NCBI RefSeq assembly: GCF_014851395.1
Contig: NW_024041150.1
Coordinates: 43,089,437-43,153,436 of the forward strand
Direction: 5' to 3'
Length of the DNA: 64,000 nucleotides
Source of the DNA: Micropterus salmoides
Lineage: Eukaryota > Chordata > Actinopteri > Centrarchiformes > Centrarchidae
In this document: positions 31,550-42,334 of the stretch, one piece after another
Position numbering within the stretch: position 1 is the first letter of the stretch
Layout of the letters: every line of letters begins with the position of its first letter
Made by a program: the position numbers and the translations under genes
The notes under the pieces: generated by a model
Seen by the model: the letters and a program-made list of their open reading frames with translations, nothing else
Told to the model about the DNA's origin: nothing
Database searches by the model: none

Positions 31550-34500
31550 CTGAACACACAAACACAAACAGTTCAAACAACATGAGAAACTGTTGGAGAC
31601 AAAGAAACTCCGTCACCAGACAACAACTCTGCTTCACTCAGTTCTCAGGAACTAACAAGAGTTTCAAACTAGAGATTCACTGAATCAGGTCGCACCAGTA
31701 AAGCGTAATAAATGTCTCAGCTGGTAAAGACTTCAGGGATCTGAATCTGTTGCTAGGAAACACCTGTGGCGCTGTCCAAACAGGAGCAATCAGATATGAT
31801 AACAGGAAGTCAGTGTAGCGTCACAAGCTGAAAAATAAAATGTTCAGATTAAGTTAACAAACAATGTTTGGACATTCGGTCTTTATAAGCGTCATGTTTT
31901 GAAATTTGAGGTGTGTTGTGTTGATTGTGAAATGATGGGTCGTGGCCCCTTATGTCTCAGTCAGTTCAAAGGGAACGTATCTCAATGCAAGAGTGCTGAG
32001 AGTTTAGGTCTTTCAAAATCAACAGTAGATAATGTTGTGAAAAGATTCAGAATTCTATTTGTAGACATCTCAGTGTGTAAAGGGCGAGGTCTAAAACCAT
32101 TGAATGTGCGTTGCCTTCAAGCTCTCAGGCTGCACTGCCTAATAAACCATCATGCTTCTGTGACACATATAGCCACATGGGCTCGGATGTACTGTGGAAA
32201 CCGTTGTCGCTAAACACAGTTCGCTGCATCCAAAACATGCAACCTGAAACTGTATTATGCAAGGAGGAAGCCATACATCAAATAATATATCAGTCTTTGA
32301 AATCTCATATCTGATTGTTGATTTCAAGAAAAGGATGCTAAAGGACAGGACCCACCCAGCCACAGCCTGTTCACCCTGCTGCATTCTGGGAAGAAATATA
32401 GAAGTTTCTGGTGCCGCACCACCAGACTGCAGAGCAGCTTTTTCCTCTAAGCTATCAGACTCTTAAACTCTAATTCATCCTCAGCACTGCTCCACTGATG
32501 ATAGTTTATTTTTATTATTGCTTGTATTTTACTGTATACTGTCTGCTATGTAGCAGAAGGGAGTTACAAACTCATTTCATTATATAAATTGTTTTAATGT
32601 GGCAAAATAAATATACCTATCTACCTATCATGTTAAAGACTGCGAGCAGGGGGAAACAGCTAGCCCGACTCTGTCTGTAAATAAAGAGCAGCTGTACCTC
32701 TCGTCCTGTGTGGTCTGACAACTATTTGTCCATAACTGACGTCTCCTGTTCCTCTCACTGCTGAGTAGACTGCAGCTGGATCACTCTCTGGAAATTAAAA
32801 TGCATTCAAATTACATAACTGCAGGTACTACAGCTGATACTAGAACTGTTAGTATATTTACTGCTAGTGTTTGCACTCCTACAAGAACTGCAACTCGTTG
32901 TTTTTCATGTAGAATTATAATAAGTTGCATTATAGACTTTATAAATGGCAGCAGGTGATACAGTGTTCTTTTTGTTAACACTGTAAAAGGTGAAAGACCA
33001 AGTACGGCTGGAGGGTAGTAATTTAAAACTAGAAGACCACAAAGCTGCTCGCTTCTGTTAAAAGGATTTCACACATTTCAGCACGAGGCAGAAAACACTA
33101 TCAGCTAAAGCAGAGCACACTGTAGTGTGAAACGACACCGATGTAAGGCCATAGTTTACTGGAATCAACTGGAGGAAGTTAATGCTGTGGTTGGTTTTTC
33201 AGAGCTGAAAAAAAGATGCTATGCACAATCAAGTATTTTTAGTCTGCTGAGTCCGTCTTCTCTTTCATTTAAAATCACTTAAACTAAACTTAATTACTTA
33301 CATTAAAACAAACAGATCAATAATACTGTTTGATTACAACAGTTTCCACATATTTAAATATTGTATTGTATGTGAGCAGGATGTACAGAGGCATGTCATT
33401 TCACACATTTATATTTAAATTTTTAGTCCTCCATCGAAACATGTGCAGGACCACCTTCACCTGAAGTGTTCTTATCAGAAACAGTATTGTTTAGGGATGT
33501 GCTAATGAACAACAAAATTAATACGACATTCAAAAATATTCTGCTGCAGCAACAGAAAGTTAAACTGAAATCAGTCCTATTATGGACCAAACACGTATAC
33601 AGAAAGAAACAACTGTGTGCACAACGGTGTGTGTTGCACTCATCTGCACATCTGATCTGCTGTTAAGGTATTTCATTTATCTCGTGACAGAGTAGCTTAC
33701 TTTCTGCTCTGCTACACACCGGGACAAACTGACAATATTTATACACAGAGAAAGGCGTAACTTTATGTATTACATCTGCTAAATTTAAAATAGGGGACAA
33801 ATAACACATTAATCATAGACAGCATTTTATAAAGTTTATTAGTCAACGTCAGTAAGTCAGGATGTCACACAAACTACTAAATTATTAACTTTACAAAAGT
33901 GAAATCCAAATGTGAGTTAAAATTTTTCTTTAAATATGAAGAACCATGTAAATGTTGAACTTCCCCTTTGGGGGGTCAATAAAGGAATACCTTATTAACA
34001 GTCCAGCAGTGAAATGTGCAGAGCCGTGTCTGACCGACCACAGCTCTGTTAGCGTCTCTTAACAGATTCACCACAGGGCACAAAACATGATTGATTCTAC
34101 ATTTGATTTGTTTTGCTGAACATTCTTTTTAACATCTCTACATCAGCATTTTAGCTGCGTAAAGTAATTGATCTCTGACTATATGAAAGAAGAAAGTACT
34201 ACTAAAGATAAACAAAGAATATCAATGGTGAAGAACCAGAGAGAGATTTTTTTCCAAGGACCGACAACAAGGTGAAAGAAAACAGACTGGAAGATATTGC
34301 AAAGCAAATACGGGGACATGCACAGTGTATATGCATGCATTTTTTTGCACAGTGCAAAATATTTTAATAAAAATACCAAAACAAAGTAGAATTAATGTCA
34401 CAGCAAATATTGTGGGACATTTATGCAGCAAAACTAAGAACTGTAGTTATAAACCTGACAGGACAGTGTAGAGGAAACAGAATTCAACATTTAGCTTCTG

Positions 34501-37500
34501 AAATAATGTAGACGCTCTAATGAAGCTCAGGATTGATCAGGAGGATGGGTGCTTTACTCCAAAACAGTTTCTCTGTATGACAACATTAATTAACATTAGA
34601 GCCTGACCGATCATGTTGGCGTGTCGGGAGATTTAAATATGAAGTTAGGCTGCTGTGCCTCATGTGTAAATGCGCACAGTGTCTCTCTTAATGGGGAGAC
34701 GCTTCACCCTATTTCACCCACCTGGAAATTCACAAAGCCTATTATCCAAAACACGGTTTGCACTGTGGTGCTGTCAGTTATTAAGCACACAAGGTTTTCA
34801 TTTGCCTCATGTGTTTCCCCAAGTGTGGACGCTGATGGGGGAAACTGTTTTTCAAGTTGCATTGAGGGTTGCAGGCTACATATAATTACGGAGGACCGGA
34901 CCTCGGTGACTTCATAGCGGGCTATGGCCATGTGTCTAGAAACTCCATTTCCACCCTCAACCTTGGATTTGCCTGCCCGTTCACTCTCCAGAACCAACCT
35001 TCGGATTACTCCTAAGAACACCAGCGTCGCCACCTTACCAGCCAAACCCCCTCAGCTTCACAACTCTGCCTGCCTCTTGCCTTTGCTGTTGTTTGACATT
35101 AACTTGACCAGCTCTGTTTCTACTTCTGGTTTCTCCTCTTCTACTCTGACCCACTCAAGTTCTAAAATTTAAATTGGTCCTCACAAAGACCAGAATCAAT
35201 AAAACATTGTTACCTTTGCTGCGTCTGATTGGCTGCTTTAGGTGATGTGATATTTTGACATCACTGTATGTGATGTCGTCTGCGATGTCATCATCCCCAA
35301 ATTCTTCTCCAGCAGCTGAATGAACCAAAGGGAGCAGAGATTCAAATCAAGGAAGGTCATGTGATTCGATCAAAAGCTCCACAGCTCACTAAATGGACCC
35401 TGTGGTGAGATTGTTTTATTAAAGGAGACCTATTAAACTGCTTTTCCAGTCCTATATTGTAGTTCTGTGACTCTTGTATAGCAGCTTTGTATGATTTAAA
35501 GTTTGAAAAAATTATACTTATTCTTCATATAGGCCTTCATTTCAGCTTCTGTCTGAAACAAGCTGTAGATGCTCCTGTCTCTTTAAGGCCCCCCCCTCTC
35601 TCACAGCCCACTGTCGTCTAATTGGCCAAGAACTGAAGCATGTTAGCAGGCTGCTGGTGTGTTACAGACAGACTGCGTGCAGCTGTGGGAGCAAATGACC
35701 ATATATGGAAAATGGGCTCCATCTGGCTCCACAAGTCATGGAACCGAGACGTTGGTTGACAAAGCAGCTGAAAACATTGCGTTCAGAACAGGAGGAAATC
35801 TGACTTTAACCTCATTATTTGAAGCTTTGACCATGTTTAACATGAACATCCAACATTGTAACGTTGTAGATACGTATAAAATGTGGAAAAACACAATAGG
35901 TCTCCTTTAACAACAGCAATGTAATTTATGAGAATCCTGATGGACGTCTGAATTAAAGAAACGGTTTGTAACTTGTTATGAACTAATTATTATTTGTACG
36001 TCCAGAAGTGTTAATAGAAATCCATCAACAGTAAAATGTGACTTTAAATGTGAACTGCAGCGTGTGGCAGTAAAGTGAAACACAATTTGACTTTTTAGTT
36101 GTTTGAGTCTGTGACTAACCTTTAGGTTTAATGTGGCTGCACCGTCTCACCAGTAGAACCAGTAGAACCAGTAGAACCAGTAGAACCAGAACACAGAAAG
36201 ACAGAACAGCAGACCACGACACAGAGAGAGGAGGAGAGGAGGAACCAGGAGGAGACGGGGTTGATGGAGGACCTGTTGTGGTAGGGTTTGCTAAAATGAA
36301 CAATAAATTATAATTAAAATTTTGGCTTAACCCTGAATAGTTGAGGATTTGATGATTCGATAGAAGGAGCCTGATTCAACAGCCAGTCTCACAGTTTAAT
36401 CTTCACAGACGTGTTGTGAAACGAGCATCGTACCATTTTGGCCATATGGGGTCGCTCAATGTGTGATTTTACACAGAACTATCAGTTTGCTCCCAAAACA
36501 TTAATAGCCTATAAATGTCGGCATAAAATGTTGCAAATAAACATATGAAAAGAAAGAAGCTTTTAAAAAATATTTTACATTTATAAATCCACACCGCATT
36601 CAGAAAACAAACATTTTAAGAGTTGTTGTCCTGCTGTCTTGCTTACAGACCTGATAATGCATGAATTCATATATTTAACAAATCTGCATCATATTGTAGT
36701 TATTTCGGCATCAGTTTAATCTGTTTATTGCTTTTTAATCAAAACAGAATGTTTACTTTGGGTTCATACAGCTTGCAAAAGTTGTGTTTATTTGTGTTAC
36801 CGTGTTGTGCATGAACACTTGGCAGATGTCCAGCAACAAAACCCCCGTGAGGAAAAGCGTTCCGTGGCTTAAATTGGTCTGAGTGCCCCATTAGAGTATG
36901 TACATACATGATTTAGGGGTGGGTGGGTATTATTTGTGGCACAGTGAATAATAATGCCTTTCATGTGGGAGACCCAGGTGGCAGTGTCATTGCTCTTCAT
37001 GCAGCAGTTAGTCCTCCTGTAATAAACCTTCACCCTTTTCGCCATCAGCATGTTACATTGGCATTTGCTGATTTAGCTGATGCTTTAATCCCAAGTGACT
37101 TCTGTGACTTTTAATGAAGTGTAATCTGCACATACAACCGTTAAAATAACACAAATATGTCACTCTATATGTGCACGAAGTATGTATGTGCAAGTGAAGT
37201 ATTAATTTTGGCCCAGGCGGCTTCTCATAACATGGCAACAGAAAGGCAACCAGAAGTAAATTTACTATCTATGTCTGGTTAAAAAGACCACAAATCAAAC
37301 GGTGGGTTACACTCTTTCACTCTTGTTTCTTTGCAGATTGCAAAGTTAGAAATGTTGTCACATCATGAATCATCTCTGCTGTCCTGAAACCTGCTGAACT
37401 CAATGTACAAAACAAAACAAGGTCAGTTTGAGAATTATCTTTGAGCTCCTCACCTGTGACAGAGATCCAGCTGGATGGAGACTCTCCACGACCTCTGATG

Positions 37501-40500
37501 TTACACTTGTAGAGGCCTTCATCAGACTTGTTAACATGGTGGATGGTCATGTGACCTGTAGGCTCAGTCCTGATGAGGGAGCCATCTTTATAGAAACCAG
37601 CTGGGAGGTTGGAGGGAGGGGTCTCTGTTTTACAGTGCAGAGTGACATCATGTCCCTCCATCACAGGAGGACAGGACTCTGCAGGATCACTGGTCCACCT
37701 CAACACAGAGACAAACTACAGCATTTCATCATTTACACACAGCTTCATCAACACTAACTCCACAGTCTGATCTTACCAGTGACAGTGATGTTGATGGTGT
37801 TACTGGTTGCTCCCTCTCTGGACTCACACCAGTAAACTCCACTGTCCAATGGGAGGATGTAGCTGATGTTACAGGAAGAACCAGCTGGTTCTCCTCCCCA
37901 GTCGTCACACTGAGTCCTGGTTTCTCTGGTTGTGTTCCTCCTCAGCGTCCATCCTGCAGAGCTGTCGTCCTCCTCACAGCTCAGAGAGACAGACTTCCTG
38001 AGGAAAAACTGAGAGCTGTTGGGACTCACAGTCAGAGAGGCTGGAGGAAGAGACACACTGTGTGATTAGAGAGATAATTTGCATTTTTTAAAAATGATTT
38101 TCTCCACATTCTTCATGTTCCTACTTTCTCACTGTCTACAATTTCCACTGCTGAACTGATCTCTGTGTTTCAGGTGCTGAGTCAAACTTTGAGTGAAACT
38201 CAGATCTGACCTGACAAACTTTTCTTCATGTTTCCTGAATGTTTTCAAATTTAACTCTCAAAGTTGACGTCAAAGGTGAAGGTTTCTTTTTCACACTGTT
38301 GGGGAAATATTTTAAGCCGGGGTCCGTGGTCCTTTCCCAGAAATTTTAGTTTGTTACACATAATTTCGTGCATTGTGGTGAATTTTTCTGCACCAATTTG
38401 TGGTGGAAATGTTTTTTTTATTTATATAAAGGGAAAAACAAAATAATAATTAATACTAATTTAAAATAAAAACATATAACAGTATAATGCTGTAAAGGTT
38501 TACACCTTTACTCAGGCACTGAAGGGCCGGGAGGACCCAGCAAAAGTTATGGTGAGGTGCGGCGCCTGAATGGGAACCGGAGACAGGTGAGGGGGCAATG
38601 AAACCACGCTCAGCAGCCTCTCCGTGAACATGGCAAGAAAACCACCTCACTACTGTATTCCCTATTGTCAAACTGGCCTCTGTCGGCCTTGAAGACTGTG
38701 TTCGGTCCCGGCCCGGCTGCCGTGTTCACTCACTGTGAGCCGGAACCAGTCCATACAGAGTCTGTATGATGGGGTGGGGGCGTAATGCCAATCAGTACCT
38801 CCCTAGCTTTGTGTTTTTACAGGAAACACGTACATAAACAAAACCAAAAAGCACTCCACTTTACATTTCATGCAAACTTTAAGTGATAAATATTACAAAT
38901 AATGTCCTAAATATGTAACGTTGTTACATGTAATGCATGTCAAGAAGTTTTCTCACCTTGGTTTGTTGTGCAGCTCAGCAGTGAGGTCAGAACTAAAGAG
39001 AAAACACACTCAGGTTGGTTTGAGGTTTTACATGAAACAAGACATCTGTGCTTTCTACAACACAGAACAACCTGCTTGTGGTGCACAGAAAAACCTCACA
39101 TCCACATAGATATGGAAAGAACACTTTTTATTTACTTAAGGACAAATTCAGTGTTTCTTAAATCCTTGCTAGGTAAGTAAGAGCAATCTCACTGATGGTA
39201 AAATACATGTAAAGCATTTAAACTTTATGGAAACATTTTTGAAACAAAAACATGAAAACAACAATATTAAAACTTTGAATTTAAACTGTTTGATCCCAGT
39301 TGAGTATGAGTTAATATTTTATACTTCATTTAAAGTAGAAGTTTTAAAGCAGTCTTTGGAAATTTAAAAACTGTAGCAGGTTCTTGACTTCATATCTCAT
39401 ATATTCATGAATTAATACCACAGAATGTCTGTATTTTTATACTAAACTTTAATGCTGTAGGCAACAAACAGGAAGTGGGTAGAGGAGAGTTTACACACCC
39501 AATTATAAACCTAATAAAAACACAATAAATATCTAACATAAATGAATTCAATTAATTATTTTACCCAAACACCAGATTTGAATTTACTATTACACTTAGC
39601 ACAAGTCTCACATTTTAGCCCTTAAGTATTTTGCTACTATAGACTATACACAATCAATCAAAAAGACTCAAAATACGTGTTTGATGCACAGATTTGTATA
39701 TATATATTTACAAATCTGTGGATCAATTAGCCATTTTCATCTTTCATCTTATTATTAACTAGATCAATGTGTGTTTTGGGTTTGGTTTCTAATTTGAGTA
39801 AAATTAAATTATAATTAATAATTTATATAATTTGAGTCTGATTTGGCATTATATGCGGTTTCTATTTACAATATAATTTAGGTACGATTAGGTTCAAACT
39901 GTTCGTTTGCTGTAAAACTGTAGTTTTGACCTCATATGATACAAAATACGGTTTATGTCGTATTAGACTATTGTACAATAAAGTGCAAACATAAACATGT
40001 TTTCTTGTGGATTTTTAGCGTCTCTGCGACACTAAAGTTCTTCATTATTACAATGTTCTGTCACACATTTCACCTTCATCAAAAAATTGCACCTTTTGTT
40101 CTTTGCGCTTGGCCTCATTGTGATTTTGAGGATTAATTGCGCAGCCCTTGTAAATACCTTTTGTTTAAAACTACCTTTCCTTTCCTTCTATGTTAAAGAA
40201 AAAATACTATTTGTAGTATATTGTATGAATAGCTACAAATTGTTAACAATTGAATCTGAACACTTGCTGTAATGTATATTTCATTGTTCAATGATGCTCT
40301 GTTGTTGTAGCTAATATGTATTTAATCTGTTGATGCTGTTTGACTGAATTCAGTCTTTGTATTTATGTTTTTCACTCTCTAACTTGCTGCTGCTTTCAAA
40401 AATACCAGACATGTTTTAGAACTAATCTTTGAGACAACATGGAGACAAACATTCACACTTTAAGTACAGTTTTACTTACCTAGCAGCCACGGTACAGATG

Positions 40501-40510
40501 AGTCCTCCAT
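31506..40510 (-). CDS. FcR-like two-Ig-domain receptor, unit 2 (frameshift in Ig2; four tail tyrosine motifs)
   Basis: Inferred minus-strand gene. Exons: 40,480-40,510, 38,957-38,992, 37,777-38,040, Ig2 37,454-37,698 (or 37,454-37,678), 36,120-36,290, 35,214-35,315, 32,698-32,787, 31,506-31,549. All junctions are GT/AG and phase 1. The predicted protein is a type I membrane receptor of about 320 residues if the shorter Ig2 exon is used. Tail motifs in order: I-T-Y-S-D-V, A-V-Y-S-A-V, V-S-Y-G-Q-I, V-V-Y-S-S-L; three fit the ITIM consensus, suggesting an inhibitory leukocyte receptor. Using the orthodox Ig2 acceptor, a 1-nt deletion near 37,667 brings a stop within 12 codons; an AG twenty bases downstream restores frame. 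It could be an alternatively spliced gene, a recent pseudogene or a sequencing error. Family assignment rests on the domain layout. Confidence 0.7.
31955..32280 (+). mobile_element. DNA-transposon relic, HTH plus catalytic start
   Basis: The frame at 31,899-32,213 contains Q-F-K-G-N-V-S, then G-L-S-K-S-T-V-D-N-V-V-K-R-F (helix-turn-helix) and, after a break, R-C-I-Q-N-M-Q and C-K-E-E-A. This resembles transposases of the Tc1/mariner group found in fish. It is truncated where a LINE tail begins (about 32,325). A shorter relative is at 4,575-4,720. Confidence 0.45.
32325..32640 (+). mobile_element. Rex1 LINE 3' end
   Basis: Encodes the Rex1 C-terminal signature: K-D-R-T-H-P-A, then a broken S-G-R-R-like segment, then R-T-T-R-L-Q-S-type and S-D-S-stop. 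The 3' UTR ends in an (ACCTATCT)-type simple repeat near 32,615-32,630. It lies in the intron between the last two exons of unit 2. Confidence 0.65.
32698..32787 (-). CDS. Unit 2 tail exon with paired tyrosines (ITAM-like spacing)
   Basis: A 90-bp phase-1 exon, acceptor ATTTCCAG and donor GTACAG. It encodes A-V-Y-S-A-V and V-S-Y-G-Q-I, separated so that Y-x-x-V and Y-x-x-I are seven residues apart, the ITAM spacing, though the first +3 residue is Val rather than Leu/Ile. The second motif is also a good ITIM. Conserved in unit 3 (48,768-48,857), degraded in unit 1. Confidence 0.75.
32900..35210. other. Unit 2 tail intron
   Basis: 32,900-33,420 aligns with introns of units 1 and 3 (see 6,000-6,420 and 49,640-50,240). 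33,960-33,990 has a GGGGGTCAATAAAGG repeat piece. 34,620-34,920 has an unrecognised plus-strand frame. 34,920-35,200 is a C-rich stretch followed by CAATAAAACA, like a SINE or LTR tail. No further exon is supported. Confidence 0.45.
35214..35315 (-). CDS. Unit 2 tail exon with I-T-Y-S-D-V
   Basis: A 102-bp phase-1 exon, acceptor TCATTCAG and donor GTAAC. It encodes an acidic start (G-E-E-F-G-D-D-D), the ITIM-like I-T-Y-S-D-V, and a basic end (R-R-S-K). Unit 3's equivalent (50,511-50,570) is 42 bp shorter and lacks this tyrosine. No equivalent was found in unit 1. Confidence 0.75.
35422..35906. mobile_element. Harbinger-like MITE with TTA target duplication
   Basis: A 485-bp insertion with inverted ends (AAGGAGACCTATT ... 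AATAGGTCTCCTT) flanked by TTA on both sides (35,419-35,421 and 35,907-35,909). Unit 3 preserves the empty site at 50,671-50,685 (TTTTATTAACAGCAG). The frame at 35,659-35,910 lies wholly within it and is not a gene. Confidence 0.8.
36120..36290 (-). CDS. Unit 2 stalk and transmembrane exon
   Basis: A 171-bp phase-1 exon, acceptor CATTTTAG and donor GTTAG. It encodes a T-T-G-P-P-S-T-P-S-P-P stalk, the helix W-S-A-V-L-S-F-C-V-L-V followed by three L-L-V-L-type repeats, then R-R-C. The (CCAGTAGAA)n coding repeat for L-V-L-L varies in length between units, as a coding minisatellite would. Confidence 0.85.
36320..36575. repeat. Dispersed fish repeat B, copy 1 (pair of 45,195-45,480)
   Basis: Starts CTGAATAGTTGAGGATTTGATGATTCGATA and includes CATTTTGGCCATATGGGGTCGCTCAA. 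The same blocks in the same order are at 45,203-45,460. Resembles a non-autonomous hAT-type element, but no ends were proven. Confidence 0.5.
36920..37120 (+). mobile_element. SINE-like fragment
   Basis: TGGCACAGTGAATAATAATGCC then CATGTGGGAGACCCAGG (degenerate tRNA-like A and B boxes), and GCATTTGCTGATTTAGCTGATGCTTTAATCC, a common fish SINE tail. Confidence 0.5.
37454..37698 (-). CDS. Unit 2 Ig domain 2 exon, frameshifted
   Basis: The exon matches 13,324-13,569 and 51,682-51,927 but is 245 rather than 246 bp. One G is missing in the G run at 37,666-37,669, so from the usual acceptor the frame meets TGA right after V-L-L. An in-frame alternative acceptor (CTGCAG, exon start 37,678) gives a 225-bp exon that skips the break and keeps both Ig cysteines but removes the first beta-strand residues. 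The remainder of the domain is intact (D-E-G-L-Y-K-C). Confidence 0.8.
37777..38040 (-). CDS. Unit 2 Ig domain 1 exon
   Basis: A 264-bp phase-1 exon, acceptor CTTCCTCCAG and donor GTAAG. Intact Ig fold: V-S-L-S-C, W-T-L-R-R, a T-Q-C/S-S-C pair, D-S-G-V-Y-W-C. Differs from unit 1 mainly in the loop before S-C-N-I-S-Y. Confidence 0.9.
38100..38940. other. Unit 2 intron, unclassified repeat
   Basis: 38,510-38,790 is a GC-richer block (GAACCGGAGACAGGTGAGGGG, CCCGGCCCGGCTGCCG, a GGAACCAGTCCATACAGAG hairpin-like stretch) with no reading frame of note. It looks like an inserted repeat but was not identified. Confidence 0.4.
38957..38992 (-). CDS. Unit 2 exon 2 (signal peptide part 2)
   Basis: A 36-bp phase-1 mini-exon identical to those of units 1 and 3, encoding L-T-S-L-L-S-C-T-T-N-Q. 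Confidence 0.85.
40480..40510 (-). CDS. Unit 2 exon 1 (start codon)
   Basis: M-E-D-S-S-V-P-W-L-L plus one base, donor GTAAGT. The start is chosen because the ATG and promoter block are conserved with unit 1. Confidence 0.85.
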
Positions 40511-40573
40511 TTTAAAGCTTGGTCAACTGAGATCAGCACATACAGTCACCAGTCACACCAAGTAAAACCCACC

Positions 40574-40587
40574 TCCTTCCTCTTTCT
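40574..40587 (-). promoter_or_regulatory. Putative PU.1/ETS site in unit 2 promoter
   Basis: The minus strand reads AAAGAGGAAGGAG, about 65-77 bp above the start codon, within a 100-bp block conserved with 20,043-20,130. No TATA box is evident in either promoter. Confidence 0.5.
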
Positions 40588-40619
40588 GTGTCACTGTTAC
40601 TGTTGTGGTTTTCTCTTTC

Positions 40620-42115
40620 TAAAACGTCACACAAGGTGAACAGAGTAACTGACCATGTTGTGCACAACTGACATCAGAAACTCTTTAAACAGCAAGATCA
40701 CACTGAAGTGGGTTCACCTGGACAGGTAACTAATCTATCACAGCCACATGGCTGACACATACTAAGAGACCAATCACACCTCTGAACAATGTAGAGTTTC
40801 TAATAAACCTTTTTGTCTTTGGACTGTGAGAGGACACAGACAGCAAGGCTGGGCAGATCTCTGTATCAACTCACTAAATATAATATATTATAATGATGTC
40901 ATAGCAGCAGCTCCGTCAGTCAGTAATGACTGGTTAGTTTAAAATGAAATCTTCTACCTGCAGACCTGCAAATGTCTGTTGTGATTCCATTAGTGGAAAT
41001 ATAAGAAAGTTACATCTATGATGTCTAAATATCTGGTTTACAACCACTCTGTTTTCTCGCTGCATTGTTTTACAGTTGTCAAGCCTCCTTTAGAGAGGGG
41101 GTTGTAGCCGACGTCCGAGAAGATTGGGTTAACCTCCTTTGTGTTGCTGTGCATCACCACCATCACTCCACTACTGTCGCAAAAGAACTACAGTCCCAGT
41201 TCTGCGGCTTCAGAACAGGGGGGGTCCTGAAACTGCAGCCTATGGTACTGCAGCTTTATAATATTGCTGGTCACTGCCACTAGAGGCAAGTACCCCTGAC
41301 TGCAGGGTGCAGATCAGGGCAGTGCTCAACGACGTCACATGCAACACGCTGTCGTATGGAAGTCAACAAAGAGCCCAGGGGTTAGCTCAGGTTAGCTCAT
41401 ACTTGCTAACCATCCAGATTTTTACGGGAAACTCACGTTTATCATTGCCATCTCGTTATTGCCATATTGTTTTCCGCCCAGGGACACAAGTCTTTTGGCA
41501 CTGTACTCTGCGCAGCGTGTATTATTAGCTTCTGGACAGAAAAGTAACGTTAATAATAACTCATGACACATGGCTTCACTTGTGCCACACAAAAAAGGCA
41601 AAGATTTAAAAGTGACTGTTGTCAACTGCCTCAGCTTCTCGGAAAGGCCTTGCTCAACATGGGTGTGGTCAAACTTTTAGCGCGGTCTTTTGTGACACAC
41701 GAGGCGCTTCTCAAAGTCAAGGAAGGATCCCTCAATGATTAAAATTCAAGGATGCTATTTCATCGAATCCCTCCTAAGGACTGTTCCAATGTCTAAGATC
41801 TTTGTGCACAATGCTGTGCCAGTTCGACGTAGGACGTCAACCCTATAGCAGTGACCTGGTTTACCCCGAATGTCAAACCAACTTAACTTTGGATGGTGTG
41901 GTGTTGGGTTCTTTGACAGACACAAATGACTACTTTCACATTAGCATTCTCAACCTTTTAATGAACATTTTCAAGAAGCAACATGTTCAACTGTGACAGA
42001 GTTACACTGGCTTCCTGCGCCCCACCCAGAAAACACAACATAAGCCCACCTGATGACATTCTCAACAGGTAAAATACCAAAGAGATTAAATCACACCACA
42101 GATGCTATCTGGCTG
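40620..42115. other. Intergenic, no gene recognised
   Basis: Between units 2 and 3. Plus-strand frames at 41,065-41,283 and 41,307-41,528 have no domain. 41,330-41,800 resembles an old DNA-transposon insertion by its composition only. Confidence 0.4.
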
Positions 42116-42117
42116 CA

Positions 42118-42330
42118 CCAGTGGTGGATTGTAATTAATTACATTTACTCAAGTACAATGTAGACGTGCAGAATCTTCACTGTAGTATTTCCATTAGATG
42201 CTACTTTATTCTTTTACTCCGCTATATCTCAGAGAAATACTGTACTTTTTACTACATTTCTAAATTCACTGTTCTTTGCAGAGTGAAATAATAAATCCTG
42301 ATGTATTATTAAAGATCAAATTTCCCAGCA
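42118..42330. mobile_element. MITE-like repeat (CAGTGGTGGA type)
   Basis: CAGTGGTGGATTGTAATTAATTACATTTACTCAAGTAC, then GTAGTATTTCCATTAGATGCTACTTTATTCTTTTACTCC, is a widespread fish element of probable hAT origin. Only one terminus is clear. Confidence 0.55.
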
Positions 42331-42334
42331 GTAA

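Noticed and set aside
35659..35910. 83-codon plus-strand frame
   Set aside because: Lies wholly within the TTA-flanked MITE, which is absent from the paralogous site.
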